From Listeria goaensis (lineage in GTDB: Bacteria; Bacillota; Bacilli; Lactobacillales; Listeriaceae), in the NCBI RefSeq assembly GCF_900186125.1, contig NZ_FYBQ01000001.1:459622-523621 (forward strand): 64,000 bases of DNA, in the 5' to 3' direction. This document shows, one piece after another, positions 9,461 through 19,519 of the stretch (position 1 is its first letter; every line of letters starts with the position of its first letter). Under the pieces are notes generated by a model that saw nothing but the letters and a program-made list of their open reading frames with translations, ran no database searches and was not told the origin of the DNA. Both the position numbers and the translations under genes were made by a program.

Positions 9461-9895
9461 CTAATTGGGTAAATCAATATAATAATTATCGTCTTTCATT
9501 ATTTTTTCTAGGAACTCTTTTAATGAGTTAGCGATTTTAATATCATAATAAAAGATAGGATTTTCTTGCGTCTCATGAATACCAATTGAAATTAGTGCTG
9601 ATTCATTTGCTTCAAAAAAAATCAATTTACCATCTTCATATTCATCATATATCTCTATATCTGGATAGACCTCAAAGTCTCCTGCTCGCTTACGAAAATC
9701 TCGAACAGATTCTGGATCCATTAATCTATTGATATTATACTCACTACCAGAAAAAAATCCATAACCTACTTCATTATAAAATTGTTTGAGTTCTGTAGGA
9801 AACCCCATTTTTAAATCTGCTTCAACCTTTCCGACCTCTTGTCCATCTAAAGTATAAAACGTGTTTCCTTTTTTACGTACAAATTCAAAAGACAT
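9461..9895 (-). CDS. SUKH/SMI1-KNR4-type protein, candidate orphan immunity protein
   Basis: The 144-residue protein resembles the SMI1/KNR4 (SUKH) superfamily: an N-terminal GFPTELKQFYNEVGYG segment, a central strand-rich region with acidic patches (YDEYEDG), and a final helix. Many SUKH proteins neutralise polymorphic nuclease toxins. No toxin gene lies next to it, so it is an orphan, or a regulatory SUKH protein. A GGAGG ribosome site precedes the ATG, with an extended -10 promoter upstream and its own terminator. It is flanked by recO and unrelated plus-strand genes. The assignment rests on pattern recognition only. Confidence 0.6.
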   Translation of the reverse strand: MSFEFVRKKGNTFYTLDGQEVGKVEADLKMGFPTELKQFYNEVGYGFFSGSEYNINRLMDPESVRDFRKRAGDFEVYPDIEIYDEYEDGKLIFFEANESALISIGIHETQENPIFYYDIKIANSLKEFLEKIMKDDNYYIDLPN

Positions 9896-9969
9896 CTATT
9901 TTCCTCCTTTGTCTCCCCGCCAGTTGGCGAGGTGTTCAGGATATCACCTATTATCATACATGTGTGAAA

Positions 9970-9998
9970 ATTATAGCATGAAGCCTATGTGGAGTCTA
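9970..9998 (-). promoter_or_regulatory. Promoter of the SUKH-family gene
   Basis: Extended -10 TGCTATAAT (TATAAT at 9970-9975, minus strand) with TAGACT 17 nt upstream. The roughly 70-nt leader holds a 6-bp GC-rich hairpin just before the ribosome site. Confidence 0.6.
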
Positions 9999-10125
9999 TG
10001 GATTCTGGCAAACATTCTTATTGACTATAAATCTATTAACAATTTAAATATATTACAACAAAATTAGCCTAGTTTGTTTTGGCAGGTTTTTTGGTGTATT
10101 TATAGTTCTCTAAATTGTGCGGAGA

Positions 10126-10134
10126 TGGTACAAT
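10126..10134 (+). promoter_or_regulatory. Extended -10 promoter of the DUF4352-like gene
   Basis: TGGTACAAT with a weak -35 (TTCTCT) 17 nt upstream, about 30 nt before the AAAGGAG ribosome site of the gene at 10165. Confidence 0.5.
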
Positions 10135-10164
10135 GTTAGTAGTATAAAAAAAGGAGACGCGCAT

Positions 10165-10764
10165 ATGATTTATTCGATTGTCATTGGATTTGTTTGCTTG
10201 ATTTCGTTTGCCGCCACCATTACGGGTGTCGCACTCTTACTTTTAAAGAAAAAGAAGCTTATGGGGATTTTATTTACGAGCATTGGCGGTGCTATTTTTC
10301 TAATTAGCTGCCTGATTGGACTTAGCGCGTTTATTTATTATGTGAGCGAGCAGAATACGTCTAATGATACAGAAATCTCAAGTGATTATAATGAAGGTTA
10401 TACAGATGATTATAATGATGAAGATTATATGGAGCTCTCTTTTGGTGATGAGGGGAAATCTAGTGAGGATGCGACGGTGCTTGTTAAGCAGCCTACGACG
10501 TATGAAGTTGATGAGCGTGGAATTGATAAATACTATAAAGTTGATGTCAAAATGCGCAACGATGGTAAAGAACCGATTTATGTGTCCGCTAAAGATTTTT
10601 ATTTGTTCCAATATGATGCGGCTGACTACGCAGAAATAGAAAAAAAAGATTACTTTCATGAAAAGATTGAGCCTGGGAAGACAGTGAGTTTTTCGATTTA
10701 TTACGAGTATTTAGGTGATGATGGTTTTCTTGAAATGGAGTACGATAATTTAATTTGGAACTAA
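10165..10764 (+). CDS. Two-TM membrane protein with acidic linker and DUF4352-like extracellular domain
   Basis: The ATG at 10165 follows an AAAGGAGA ribosome site, giving 199 residues. Two hydrophobic segments (about 3-27 and 33-60) flank a short KKKK turn. A strongly acidic, Tyr/Asp/Asn-rich linker follows (61-100). The C-terminal 100 residues look like a beta-sandwich of the DUF4352/DUF5067 type: a VDVKMRNDGKEPIYV segment, then EPGKTVSFSIYYE and a final strand. Function is unknown; proteins of this shape are often exported or surface proteins. It has its own promoter in the recO-era cargo segment. Confidence 0.7.
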   Translation: MIYSIVIGFVCLISFAATITGVALLLLKKKKLMGILFTSIGGAIFLISCLIGLSAFIYYVSEQNTSNDTEISSDYNEGYTDDYNDEDYMELSFGDEGKSSEDATVLVKQPTTYEVDERGIDKYYKVDVKMRNDGKEPIYVSAKDFYLFQYDAADYAEIEKKDYFHEKIEPGKTVSFSIYYEYLGDDGFLEMEYDNLIWN

Positions 10765-10835
10765 AAGAGTTTGGTTTCTCGTATAGATTATAGAGCTTAG
10801 TGCATTTGAATTTTTACAACAAGGAGAGAGAGAAC

Positions 10836-11328
10836 ATGTTAGCCATGACAATAGGCATAAGTGTGACTATAGTAGTATTTTTTACATTTTTCGTAATAGT
10901 GGCGATTGCAATCAAAAACAGTTTTAAACGCCAAAAACAAGAGACAACGACAGATTCAGTAATGATTAATTTAACAGAGCCACAGAAAATGGAAGTATTG
11001 GATTTGATTTATCGGCAAAACAAAATTTTAGCGGTAAAGATGATTATGGATTGGCAACCTGGGGTGTCAATAGCGACTGCAAAAAATATGTGGATAATTT
11101 AAGTATGTCGGATCTTTCTAAAGTGCCCCTCCCCCATGCTTTTGAAGAGTCAACAATAAAAAAATAGCTTTTTCTAAAGAACAGGAAACTGAAATTTCAT
11201 ATTTAATTTTTAGAAAAAATACAATAAAAGAAGTTCAAAAAGTTTGTGAGTACCAACCACATGTCTCTTTAGAAGAAGCGAAAGAGTACATAAATGGATT
11301 GATACTCTCTGACAATGTGCATAACTGA
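10836..11328 (+). pseudogene. Doubly frameshifted membrane-anchored tandem-repeat protein
   Basis: The ATG at 10836 has an AAGGAGAG ribosome site. The first 88 codons encode a TM segment and a repeat ending ATAKNMWII, then stop at 11102. Adding one A to the A6 run at 11081-11086 restores reading to a TAG at 11165-11167. Adding one A to the A7 run at 11158-11164 then extends it to the TGA at 11326-11328. The restored protein has two similar repeats: EVLDLIYRQNKILAV...VSIATAKKYVDNL and EISYLIFRKNTIKEV...VSLEEAKEYINGL. Such a match strongly implies one ancestral gene. The repeats recall the L7/L12 C-terminal-like helical fold. Homopolymer sequencing error, true decay or slippage are all possible. 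Confidence 0.75.
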
Positions 11329-11375
11329 ATTCTCCAAGATTAATAATCGTAAAGACTTTTTAAATCTAATAACTG

Positions 11376-11441
11376 AAAAAACACAAAAGTGAATGGTGCT
11401 TCTCCTAAAAGTTTAGGAAGCCCATACGCTTTTGTGTTTTT
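11376..11441. terminator. Long bidirectional terminator between era and the repeat gene
   Basis: A long imperfect stem (outer AAAAACACAAAAG with its complement, inner GCTTC/CCTAAA pairs) with T-runs on both strands ends the era operon from the right and the plus-strand repeat gene from the left. Confidence 0.8.
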
Positions 11442-11456
11442 ATTTACGATTTTCTA

Positions 11457-12759
<1,303 letters not shown>

Positions 12760-12775
12760 TTAAACTCCTATCTCT

Positions 12776-13162
12776 TTAAAAAATAGCTAACACGTATGGT
12801 ATAAAAATGATAAGTCCGATGATAAAAGACATGCTTGCGGCAATTAAAACGGCGCCTGCTGCAACATCTTTTGCTTTTTTTGCTTCGGGTGAAAAATCAG
12901 TTGTAATCGCATCGACTGCCCGTTCAATCGCGGTGTTTACCATTTCAAGAAGAATGACGACGAAAATGCAGACAAGGAGAATAAGCCACTCGGTTTTAGT
13001 CACTGAAAATGCGAAGGCGGCAATCAAGACGACAAGTGCGACTAAGAGGTGAATTCGCATATTCCGCTCTTCGGCTGCTGCCGTTTTTACTCCCGTAAAA
13101 GCATGTTTAAAAGACTCAAATAAATTGCGATTCCGCTGATATTTTCTATCTTTGTAACCCAT
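12776..13162 (-). CDS. dgkA: Undecaprenol/diacylglycerol kinase family protein (DgkA)
   Basis: Small membrane kinase; in Gram-positives the preferred substrate is undecaprenol, recycling the cell-wall lipid carrier. The protein has a short cytosolic amphipathic N-terminus ([11 protein letters not shown]), three TM helices and the conserved [12 protein letters not shown] motif. The ATG at 13162 gives 128 aa and overlaps ybeY by 17 nt; an ATG two codons upstream (13168) is nearly as good, and neither has a strong ribosome site. The long upstream extension read in this frame is ybeY sequence in the wrong frame. Confidence 0.9.
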   Translation of the reverse strand: MGYKDRKYQRNRNLFESFKHAFTGVKTAAAEERNMRIHLLVALVVLIAAFAFSVTKTEWLILLVCIFVVILLEMVNTAIERAVDAITTDFSPEAKKAKDVAAGAVLIAASMSFIIGLIIFIPYVLAIF

Positions 13163-13622
13163 AAGCATCCAACATTTCTTTTTGAAGTCCGAACATTTCC
13201 TTTTCGTCCTCTGGCTCGATATGGTCGTATCCGAGCAGGTGGAGCAGTCCATGTACGGCTAAAAATCCAAGTTCACGGTCGAAAGTATGTCCGTATTCGT
13301 CAGCTTGTTCTTTTGCGCGTTCAATCGAGATGATGATGTCACCAATGTTCCGTGGTAGCTCTTCTTCTGACATGATTTCCATTTCATCTTCGCCGAGTTC
13401 TTCGAGCGCAAAGGAAATCACATCGGTCGGTTGATCTTTTCCGCGATATTCACGGTTTATCTCTTGAATGCGGGGATTATCGGTTAAAGTGACTGACATT
13501 TCAATCATGCCTTCTAGTTTTAAATAATCCACAGAAAAATTTAAAATATCGCGAATAAAAGCTTGTTCTTTTTCTGAAACTTGCTCTGTTTCATCGAATA
13601 AGTCTAGTTCCAAATCACTCAT
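13146..13622 (-). CDS. ybeY: Endoribonuclease/rRNA maturation factor YbeY
   Basis: Zinc-dependent RNase implicated in 16S 3'-end maturation and ribosome quality control. The three metal-binding histidines of the [11 protein letters not shown] motif are present (H124, H128, H134), with the TDVISFAL segment typical of the family. At 158 aa it is normal. The start overlaps the pgpH stop by 4 nt (ATGA), showing translational coupling. Confidence 0.96.
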   Translation of the reverse strand: MSDLELDLFDETEQVSEKEQAFIRDILNFSVDYLKLEGMIEMSVTLTDNPRIQEINREYRGKDQPTDVISFALEELGEDEMEIMSEEELPRNIGDIIISIERAKEQADEYGHTFDRELGFLAVHGLLHLLGYDHIEPEDEKEMFGLQKEMLDAYGLQR

Positions 13623-15793
13623 TCTTTTTCCCCTTTCGAATCATCTGGATATTGAATCCGTTGATGGTAAATCCCGTTTAGCGTCCGTTTTAAGGTGTCA
13701 CGAATCGTTTCAATTTCATGCAACGTAATATCGCATTCTGTAAATTGACCGTCTAAAATGCGTTCGCGAATAATGCCATCAATAATGGTACTTATTTTTT
13801 CTTTCGTTGGCACATCGCAGGATCGAACAGCGGCTTCCACACTGTCTGCAATATTAATAATCGCAATTTCCTTCGTTTGTGGCTTCGGTCCGCTGTAACG
13901 GAATTCGCTTTCGCTTACGTCAGGATGGTTTTCTTTTTCTTTTACATAAAAATATTTCAAAATTGTCGTGCCGTGATGCATCAGTGCAATATCAATAATT
14001 GGCTGTGGCATATGGTTTTCCTTTAAAATTTCTGCCCCGTCCGTTGTGTGCGCTAAAATGATATCGCGACTTTGCTTCGGTGTCAACCTATCATGCGGAT
14101 TAATGCCCTGCAATTGGTTTTCCACAAAATACGGCGGGCGCAAAGTTTTACCAATATCATGATAGAAACAGCCGACTCGCACTAATAAACTATTCGCGCC
14201 AATTTCATCAGCACATGTTTCGGCTAGATTGGCGACCATCATACTATGATGATACGTTCCAGGCGCCTTCATCAAAATTTTCTTCAGCAGTGGGTGATTC
14301 GGATTCGCGAGTTCAATGAGGCGGCTCGTTGTTAAAATACCAAACAGCGTTTCAAATAAAGGAATGAGCGCCAAGCCTAACATAAATGAACCTATTCCAC
14401 CTAAAAACGCGTAAAAGATGACTTGGACGGCGTTTAAACTAAGAAGAGTGGAATTATTAATCCCGAGAAGCAAAAGCGCATAGACGACGTTCAGCGCGCC
14501 CACAATCATGCCTGTTTGGAAAATTGCGATGCGGCGGCTGTAATCTTTGAGTGCGACAACGCTTGTTAACCCGCTTAAAAGAATGAAAGCGACCATCAGC
14601 ACATTCATAATGCTCGTCGTGTCTGATTCAAACACGAACAAGCTCGTGATGGCAACGACAATAACGCCAAAGAAAGCAAATCGTTCGTTTAAAAGAATTT
14701 TTAGCACCATTGGCATAAACGCGGCTGGAAAAACAAAGGCAATATTCATGATATTCGCACCTTCAAGCCAGCGTATCACAAGCAAGAACACAAGCGTTGT
14801 CACATAGACACTCGTAAAAATCAAGATAGTTTGACGGCGTTTTTTAGGTGGATATTTTCTTTTCTTCGTATAAAAATAAAGTAAAAGAAAGAGTGCTAAT
14901 ACTAAAAATGCATATCCTGTATATTGTTTGATTGGCATTTTCTGATCAATTAAATTGAGTAACTCCAGTTGTCGGTATGTTTCTCTATCAATAATTTGCC
15001 CTTCTTGAACAATGACTTGACCTTGTAATATCTTTTCAGGGACGACATTGTCTGCGGCTTCTTTTTTACGCGCTTTTGTTTGTTCTTTATCCACCGTTTC
15101 ATTTGGAATGATGGCATTTGAAACGAGCGATTTCGCGCTTGTTTTATAATTGGACGGCATAGCGGACAATTCGATTGCATCACGCGCTTGAATTTTCTTT
15201 GTATTTAAATTGCTTTCGCGAATGCGGTCGTCCATGGCACGCTTCACTTCTGAAATAACTTCGTCCTCTGTTGCTTTTAAATCGGCTTGCGTGGCGTTCA
15301 AAAGATTAATAAACGTTGCGTCCGACACATTTTCTGTTATATTTTCAGCATGATCCCCAACGAGTTTTTCCTTAAAAGATTTAAGTTTATTAGCGTCTGT
15401 TACTGGCTTTGGCACCGGCTTATTGTTCGACTCAGCTTCCGCTTTCGCCTCTTTCTCGGCATCGGCAGTTTCCGTTCTTACTTCGTTTATATAATCAAAA
15501 ATCGATTCCGTGAAGGCAACTTGATTCGCCGCTGTTTCACGATTGTAAACATAAACATCCTCCACTTCGTCGCTTGCTTTCCGTTTCTCCTCTTCTGTTT
15601 TTTTCGTATCCACAACGGTTTGAGGGGAACGAATGGTTTTCTCAGAAACCGAAAACAGCTTCGCTTGATAGGACTCTGGCTTCGTAACTTGAATAAGTAA
15701 GAAATAGGATGCGAAAAAAAGAACTGCGATAAATAATGGGATGAAAAGCTTTTCTTTGTGTTTGCTATAGACATCTTGCCATTTTTGCTTCAC
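13619..15793 (-). CDS. pgpH: 7TM-HD cyclic-di-AMP phosphodiesterase PgpH
   Basis: Membrane HD-domain protein; in Listeria PgpH hydrolyses c-di-AMP. The 724 residues comprise a TM near 16-36, a large extracellular 7TMR-HDED domain, seven TM helices (about 290-500), and a cytosolic HD domain with [15 protein letters not shown] and a distal ALMHHG segment. The start is GTG at 15793, preceded by a weak AAAGG site; the protein then begins MKQKWQDVY. It sits between phoH and ybeY and is coupled to ybeY by overlapping stop and start. It probably links cell-envelope and osmotic signals to c-di-AMP level. Confidence 0.94.
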   Translation of the reverse strand: MKQKWQDVYSKHKEKLFIPLFIAVLFFASYFLLIQVTKPESYQAKLFSVSEKTIRSPQTVVDTKKTEEEKRKASDEVEDVYVYNRETAANQVAFTESIFDYINEVRTETADAEKEAKAEAESNNKPVPKPVTDANKLKSFKEKLVGDHAENITENVSDATFINLLNATQADLKATEDEVISEVKRAMDDRIRESNLNTKKIQARDAIELSAMPSNYKTSAKSLVSNAIIPNETVDKEQTKARKKEAADNVVPEKILQGQVIVQEGQIIDRETYRQLELLNLIDQKMPIKQYTGYAFLVLALFLLLYFYTKKRKYPPKKRRQTILIFTSVYVTTLVFLLVIRWLEGANIMNIAFVFPAAFMPMVLKILLNERFAFFGVIVVAITSLFVFESDTTSIMNVLMVAFILLSGLTSVVALKDYSRRIAIFQTGMIVGALNVVYALLLLGINNSTLLSLNAVQVIFYAFLGGIGSFMLGLALIPLFETLFGILTTSRLIELANPNHPLLKKILMKAPGTYHHSMMVANLAETCADEIGANSLLVRVGCFYHDIGKTLRPPYFVENQLQGINPHDRLTPKQSRDIILAHTTDGAEILKENHMPQPIIDIALMHHGTTILKYFYVKEKENHPDVSESEFRYSGPKPQTKEIAIINIADSVEAAVRSCDVPTKEKISTIIDGIIRERILDGQFTECDITLHEIETIRDTLKRTLNGIYHQRIQYPDDSKGEKE

Positions 15794-15813
15794 CTAATCA
15801 CAGCCTTTCTTGG

Positions 15814-16770
15814 CTAAATTCGCTCATACGCTTTAATGATTTCTGCCACAAGCGGATGTCTGACCACATCGTGATGCTCAAAATAAACAAAACCGATATT
15901 TTTTACATCGCTTAAAACTTGTTCAGCATTGACTAGGCCACTCACCGCGCCTTTCGGTAAATCAATTTGTGTCATGTCACCATTCACAATCATTTTCGAG
16001 TCGTAACCAAGTCGCGTTAAGAACATTTTCATTTGTGCAATCGTCGTGTTTTGTGCCTCATCAAGAATGACAAACGCATTATCTAGCGTCCGACCACGCA
16101 TATAAGCGAGCGGCGCAATTTCGATGACGCCACGGTCCATCAGACGCGTTGTGTGTTCGACGCCAAAAATATCGTATAGTGCATCATAAACGGGGCGCAA
16201 ATATGGATCGACTTTTTCTTTTAAGTCACCCGGCAAAAACCCCAGACTCTCACCTGCTTCAACCGCTGGGCGGGTTAAGATAATTTTACTTACCTTTCCT
16301 TTTTTCCAAGCATCAACGGCCATAACAACAGCAAGATATGTTTTTCCTGTTCCTGCTGGACCGACGCCAAAAACAATGTCATATTTCCGAACCATTTGCA
16401 TATATTTTCGCTGCCCAAAGGTTTTGGGACGAATTGGTTTCCCTTGTGCGTTTTTCGTGATTTCATCATCAAATAATGTTGGGAAATACTCAAGTGTTCC
16501 GCCTTTTTCCATTTTTATTGCTTGAGCCACATCGCGTCCGTCTATATGCACGCCTTTTTTAAGCACATCAATCAAAGCTGCAATCACATGCTTTGTTTGC
16601 AAAACGGCTTCCTCGGTCCCCGTGATGGAAACATCTCCCCCACGCGTTACAATTTTAACTTGTAAGGAATCTTCTAAAATATCGATGTTTGCGTCATTAT
16701 TGCCGAATAAATCACGTCCATCGGTCATTTCATTTAATTCAATGATTTCATTGTAGGACTCATTTTGCAT
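15814..16770 (-). CDS. phoH: PhoH-like ATPase (YbeZ family)
   Basis: ATPase of the PhoH/YbeZ group, often functionally linked to YbeY in RNA metabolism. Walker A is GPAGTGKT (137-144), Walker B is VILDEAQN, and a GDMTQIDLP segment follows, as in helicase-like P-loop proteins. An N-terminal KH-like region precedes the ATPase. It is 318 aa with an ATG start and is the first gene of the era operon, with a TATAAT promoter about 40 nt upstream. Confidence 0.95.
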   Translation of the reverse strand: MQNESYNEIIELNEMTDGRDLFGNNDANIDILEDSLQVKIVTRGGDVSITGTEEAVLQTKHVIAALIDVLKKGVHIDGRDVAQAIKMEKGGTLEYFPTLFDDEITKNAQGKPIRPKTFGQRKYMQMVRKYDIVFGVGPAGTGKTYLAVVMAVDAWKKGKVSKIILTRPAVEAGESLGFLPGDLKEKVDPYLRPVYDALYDIFGVEHTTRLMDRGVIEIAPLAYMRGRTLDNAFVILDEAQNTTIAQMKMFLTRLGYDSKMIVNGDMTQIDLPKGAVSGLVNAEQVLSDVKNIGFVYFEHHDVVRHPLVAEIIKAYERI

Positions 16771-16808
16771 GCTTTAACCCCTTATCGTTTAAACTAAATT
16801 TCACTTCT

Positions 16809-16814
16809 ATTATA
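16809..16814 (-). promoter_or_regulatory. -10 element of the phoH-pgpH-ybeY-dgkA-cdd-era operon
   Basis: TATAAT on the minus strand, about 40 nt before the phoH ATG. The -35 at the best spacing (TTTTAT) is weak, so the call rests on the perfect -10 and its position. Confidence 0.5.
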
Positions 16815-16885
16815 CACGAAAATGCCGCATAATAAAAACTCAGACCAATGCGCCATCATTTAAACATGCACATAGTTTCAGCATC

Positions 16886-16920
16886 AAAAAAAAGGCTAGT
16901 CATTAGGCTAGCCTTTTTAG
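16886..16920 (-). terminator. Terminator of the rpsU-yqeY operon
   Basis: Perfect 11-bp stem AAAAAGGCTAG with its complement, 8-nt loop and eight T on the minus strand, directly after the yqeY stop. Confidence 0.9.
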
Positions 16921-16924
16921 CATT

Positions 16925-17377
16925 TTATGAAAGATATTTTTTAACAAAGTTATTCACTGCATTTCCATCAGCTTTGCCTTTTACTTTCGGCATGATTTTC
17001 CCCATCACTTTACCAAAATCAGCTTTTGACGAGGCGCCAACTTCTGCAATCGTTACTTTTACAATTTCTTCAAGCTCTTCATCTGACAATTGTTTCGGAG
17101 AATAGTGCTCCACGATAACAATTTCAGCGCGAACTTTTTCAGCTAAATCTTCCCGCCCAGCTTTTTCAAACTCAGACAAAGAATCTCGACGCTGTTTCAT
17201 TTCACGAGCGAGAACAGTGATTTCATCATCTCCTGAAAGAGTGCCACCTTGATTAATCGCTTCATTTTGTAAAGCAGCTTTTAACATGCGGATAACAGAA
17301 AGTTTTTCTTTTTCTTTGTTACGCATCGCTTGCTTCATATCTTCATTCAATTTGTCAAGCAGTGTCAACGATATCAT
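16925..17377 (-). CDS. yqeY: GatB/YqeY domain protein
   Basis: Small helical protein of 150 aa related to the tRNA-binding tail domain of GatB. The sequence shows the family's N-terminal [14 protein letters not shown] helix, the [10 protein letters not shown] motif and a C-terminal [19 protein letters not shown] segment. Precise function is not established; it usually follows rpsU, as here (11 nt gap), suggesting a translation-related role. Confidence 0.93.
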   Translation of the reverse strand: MISLTLLDKLNEDMKQAMRNKEKEKLSVIRMLKAALQNEAINQGGTLSGDDEITVLAREMKQRRDSLSEFEKAGREDLAEKVRAEIVIVEHYSPKQLSDEELEEIVKVTIAEVGASSKADFGKVMGKIMPKVKGKADGNAVNNFVKKYLS

Positions 17378-17388
17378 CGCCTTTAATT

Positions 17389-17562
17389 TTAGAATTTACG
17401 TTTTCTTGCTGCCTCTGATTTTTTCTTACGTTTTACGCTTGGTTTTTCATAAAATTCGCGCTTTCTAGATTCCTGCAAAGTTCCACTTTTAGAAACAGTA
17501 CGTTTAAAGCGACGAAGAGCATCTTCAAGCGATTCGTTTTTACGAACTACTGTTTTTGACAT
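17389..17562 (-). CDS. rpsU: Small ribosomal subunit protein bS21
   Basis: Reading the minus strand from the ATG at 17562 gives 57 residues beginning [19 protein letters not shown] and ending in a very basic tail ([12 protein letters not shown]), which is bS21. A GGAGGGAGGGAAAG ribosome site precedes it. The protein contributes to the 30S platform and initiation. It has a near-consensus promoter and a 110-nt structured leader, and shares a transcript with yqeY. Confidence 0.97.
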
Positions 17563-17684
17563 CTCTCTTTCCCTCCCTCCGACACTTACATGGACTAGTG
17601 AAAGTCCTTATAAGGCTTCAGAATGCTAGCGAACTGTTAGCAAAACTCTGAAAGCATAACAGGATAAGCATTCACTCATTTAAA

Positions 17685-17713
17685 ATTATATATGAAACCT
17701 GTTTTTGCGTCAA
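17685..17713 (-). promoter_or_regulatory. Sigma-A promoter of rpsU-yqeY
   Basis: TTGACG (17708-17713), exactly 17 nt, TATAAT (17685-17690) on the minus strand; one of the strongest promoters in the window, as expected for a ribosomal protein gene. Confidence 0.85.
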
Positions 17714-17756
17714 CATGAAATCGTTAACTTTATTAAAAAATTAGCCCAATGACTAC

Positions 17757-18506
17757 TTAACGAAGCTCAAAATGATACGAGGCCGCAGCCAAAACATAGA
17801 ACGGCGCTGTTTCAGTTCGTAAAATTCGCGGGCCTAGACCAGCTAACGATGCGTCTTCTTCTACGAGCCGAGCTACTTCATTTTCACTCATGCCGCCTTC
17901 TGGACCAAAAATAACTAACAGCCTCTCACCAGGTTGCATTTTTTCAAAAGTAGCCACGAGCGTCTTCGTTTCATGTTCACGCGCACTTTCTTCATACGCA
18001 CAAAGTACATAATCATAATCTGCAAAAGTCGCCATTAATGCCGTTAAATTTTCACAAAAAGAAACGCTTGGAATATGTGTCCGGTGCGATTGCTCCGCTG
18101 CTTCTTTGGCAATCTTTTCTAAGCGTTCGAGCTTTTTACGCATCTTTTTCGCTTCCCACTTCGTAATCGAACGCTCCGCAGCAAACGGAATAAATGCATG
18201 CGCACCTAATTCCGTCGCTTTTTGCACAATCAGTTCCAGCTTATCTCCTTTTGGCAAACCACTCGCAATCGAAATTTGCGCAGGTAACTCAGGACTTTGC
18301 TCAAGCTTTTTTAGTACGCGAAGCTCGGCTGAATCTGCCACTAAATTCGTAAGCTCCGCAACAAAAGCTGTTTCACTGCAATCTACCACGTAAATTTGGT
18401 CCCCCGTTTTCATGCGCATAACACGCGACATATGATGAAAATCATCGCCAGAAATCGAAAAAGGTTTTGTCATATCTACTTTTTGGCTTGTAAAATAACG
18501 TTGCAT
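17757..18506 (-). CDS. rsmE: 16S rRNA (uracil1498-N3)-methyltransferase RsmE
   Basis: SPOUT-class enzyme that methylates U1498 in the decoding region of 16S rRNA. The start is the ATG at 18506, giving 249 residues and the usual MQRYF N-terminus; upstream codons in this frame overlap prmA. An N-terminal PUA-like domain (about 1-70) precedes the knot domain with the IFGPEGGMSENE cofactor loop and a LGPRILRTETAP segment. It is the last gene of the heat-shock operon, 1 nt after prmA. Confidence 0.95.
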   Translation of the reverse strand: MQRYFTSQKVDMTKPFSISGDDFHHMSRVMRMKTGDQIYVVDCSETAFVAELTNLVADSAELRVLKKLEQSPELPAQISIASGLPKGDKLELIVQKATELGAHAFIPFAAERSITKWEAKKMRKKLERLEKIAKEAAEQSHRTHIPSVSFCENLTALMATFADYDYVLCAYEESAREHETKTLVATFEKMQPGERLLVIFGPEGGMSENEVARLVEEDASLAGLGPRILRTETAPFYVLAAASYHFELR

Positions 18507-18507
18507 C

Positions 18508-19458
18508 TTATGCTTCGCCTCGTTTCGCAATAATCGCGACCCAGTCCCCTTGCGTTTCCGTTTGAACAATCGTCATTCCAGCATTCACAATCGCTTCACG
18601 AACAACTTCCGCTTTTTCCGCAATAATCCCCGAAGCAATAAATGTGCCGCCTGGTTTTAATGTTTGATACACATCTTCTGGGAAAAGCAAGATAACTTCG
18701 GCTAAAATATTAGCCACAATGAGGTCGACCCGCTCGTTCAAACCTTCGAGCAAGTTGTTTTGTTTGAGTGTCACAATAGCGTCCACTTGATTCTGATTAA
18801 TATTCTCCTGTGCCGCTCGCACAGCGACCTCATCTAAATCCATCGCCAGCACTTCCTTCGCGCCTAGTTTCGCGCATAAAATCGAAAGCACACCAGATCC
18901 CGTTCCGACATCAATCACCGTGTCATCTTCCTGCAAATATGTTTCAAGTGCCCGCATACAAAGCTGTGTCGTCGGATGCGTCCCCGTTCCAAAAGCCATG
19001 CCCGGATCAAGTTCAATGACAATCTCGTCTTGACTGCCCACATAGTTTTCCCACGTTGGTGAAACTGTCACCTTTTCCGTAATTTGAACAGGGTGATAAT
19101 ATTTTTTCCAAGCCGTCGCCCAGTCATCGTCGTCCACATCATTGACGTGAAAGCTAAGCTCGCCTAGTGGAATATCGAATTGTTTTAAATCGCGAATGGC
19201 TTGCTCCATGTCAGGTAACTGGGCAATAAATTCATCCGTTTTTAAAAAATATGCCTTAATCACTACACCGTCATCGGGATAATCAGCCGCACTCAACGCG
19301 TAAATTTCGCCAAATTTATCCTCACGCTCCCGGTGAAAATCACTGGCATCTGTAATCGAAACACCGCTCGCCCCGTATTCCGTCAACTGATTGGCGACCG
19401 CCTCTACCGCTTCATTTAATGTATGGATTTCAACCTCAGACCACTCCACTTTTTTCAC
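18508..19458 (-). CDS. prmA: Ribosomal protein L11 methyltransferase PrmA
   Basis: SAM-dependent trimethylase of L11. The 316 residues have an N-terminal L11-binding domain and a class I methyltransferase domain with [12 protein letters not shown] and the NILAEVI motif. It follows dnaJ behind a terminator hairpin, and its AGGAGGAG ribosome site lies next to the T-run, so it is probably read at reduced level from the dnaK operon. Confidence 0.95.
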   Translation of the reverse strand: MKKVEWSEVEIHTLNEAVEAVANQLTEYGASGVSITDASDFHREREDKFGEIYALSAADYPDDGVVIKAYFLKTDEFIAQLPDMEQAIRDLKQFDIPLGELSFHVNDVDDDDWATAWKKYYHPVQITEKVTVSPTWENYVGSQDEIVIELDPGMAFGTGTHPTTQLCMRALETYLQEDDTVIDVGTGSGVLSILCAKLGAKEVLAMDLDEVAVRAAQENINQNQVDAIVTLKQNNLLEGLNERVDLIVANILAEVILLFPEDVYQTLKPGGTFIASGIIAEKAEVVREAIVNAGMTIVQTETQGDWVAIIAKRGEA

Positions 19459-19469
19459 TCCTCCTATGT

Positions 19470-19516
19470 AAAAAACCGCATGTTGAAAAACCTACTTTTA
19501 GTCAACATACGGTTCT
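19470..19516 (-). terminator. Terminator between dnaJ and prmA
   Basis: 13-bp stem with one mismatch (AACCGTATGTTGA opposite TCAACATGCGGTT) and a T-run on the minus strand. It separates the chaperone genes from prmA-rsmE. Confidence 0.8.
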
Positions 19517-19519
19517 CTT

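Noticed and set aside
10378..10659. 93-codon minus-strand frame rich in Ile and Phe
   Set aside because: Shadow of the acidic linker gene on the plus strand.
18507..18569. N-terminal extension of RsmE
   Set aside because: Basic residues from the prmA 3' end read in another frame; the ATG at 18506 gives the family N-terminus.
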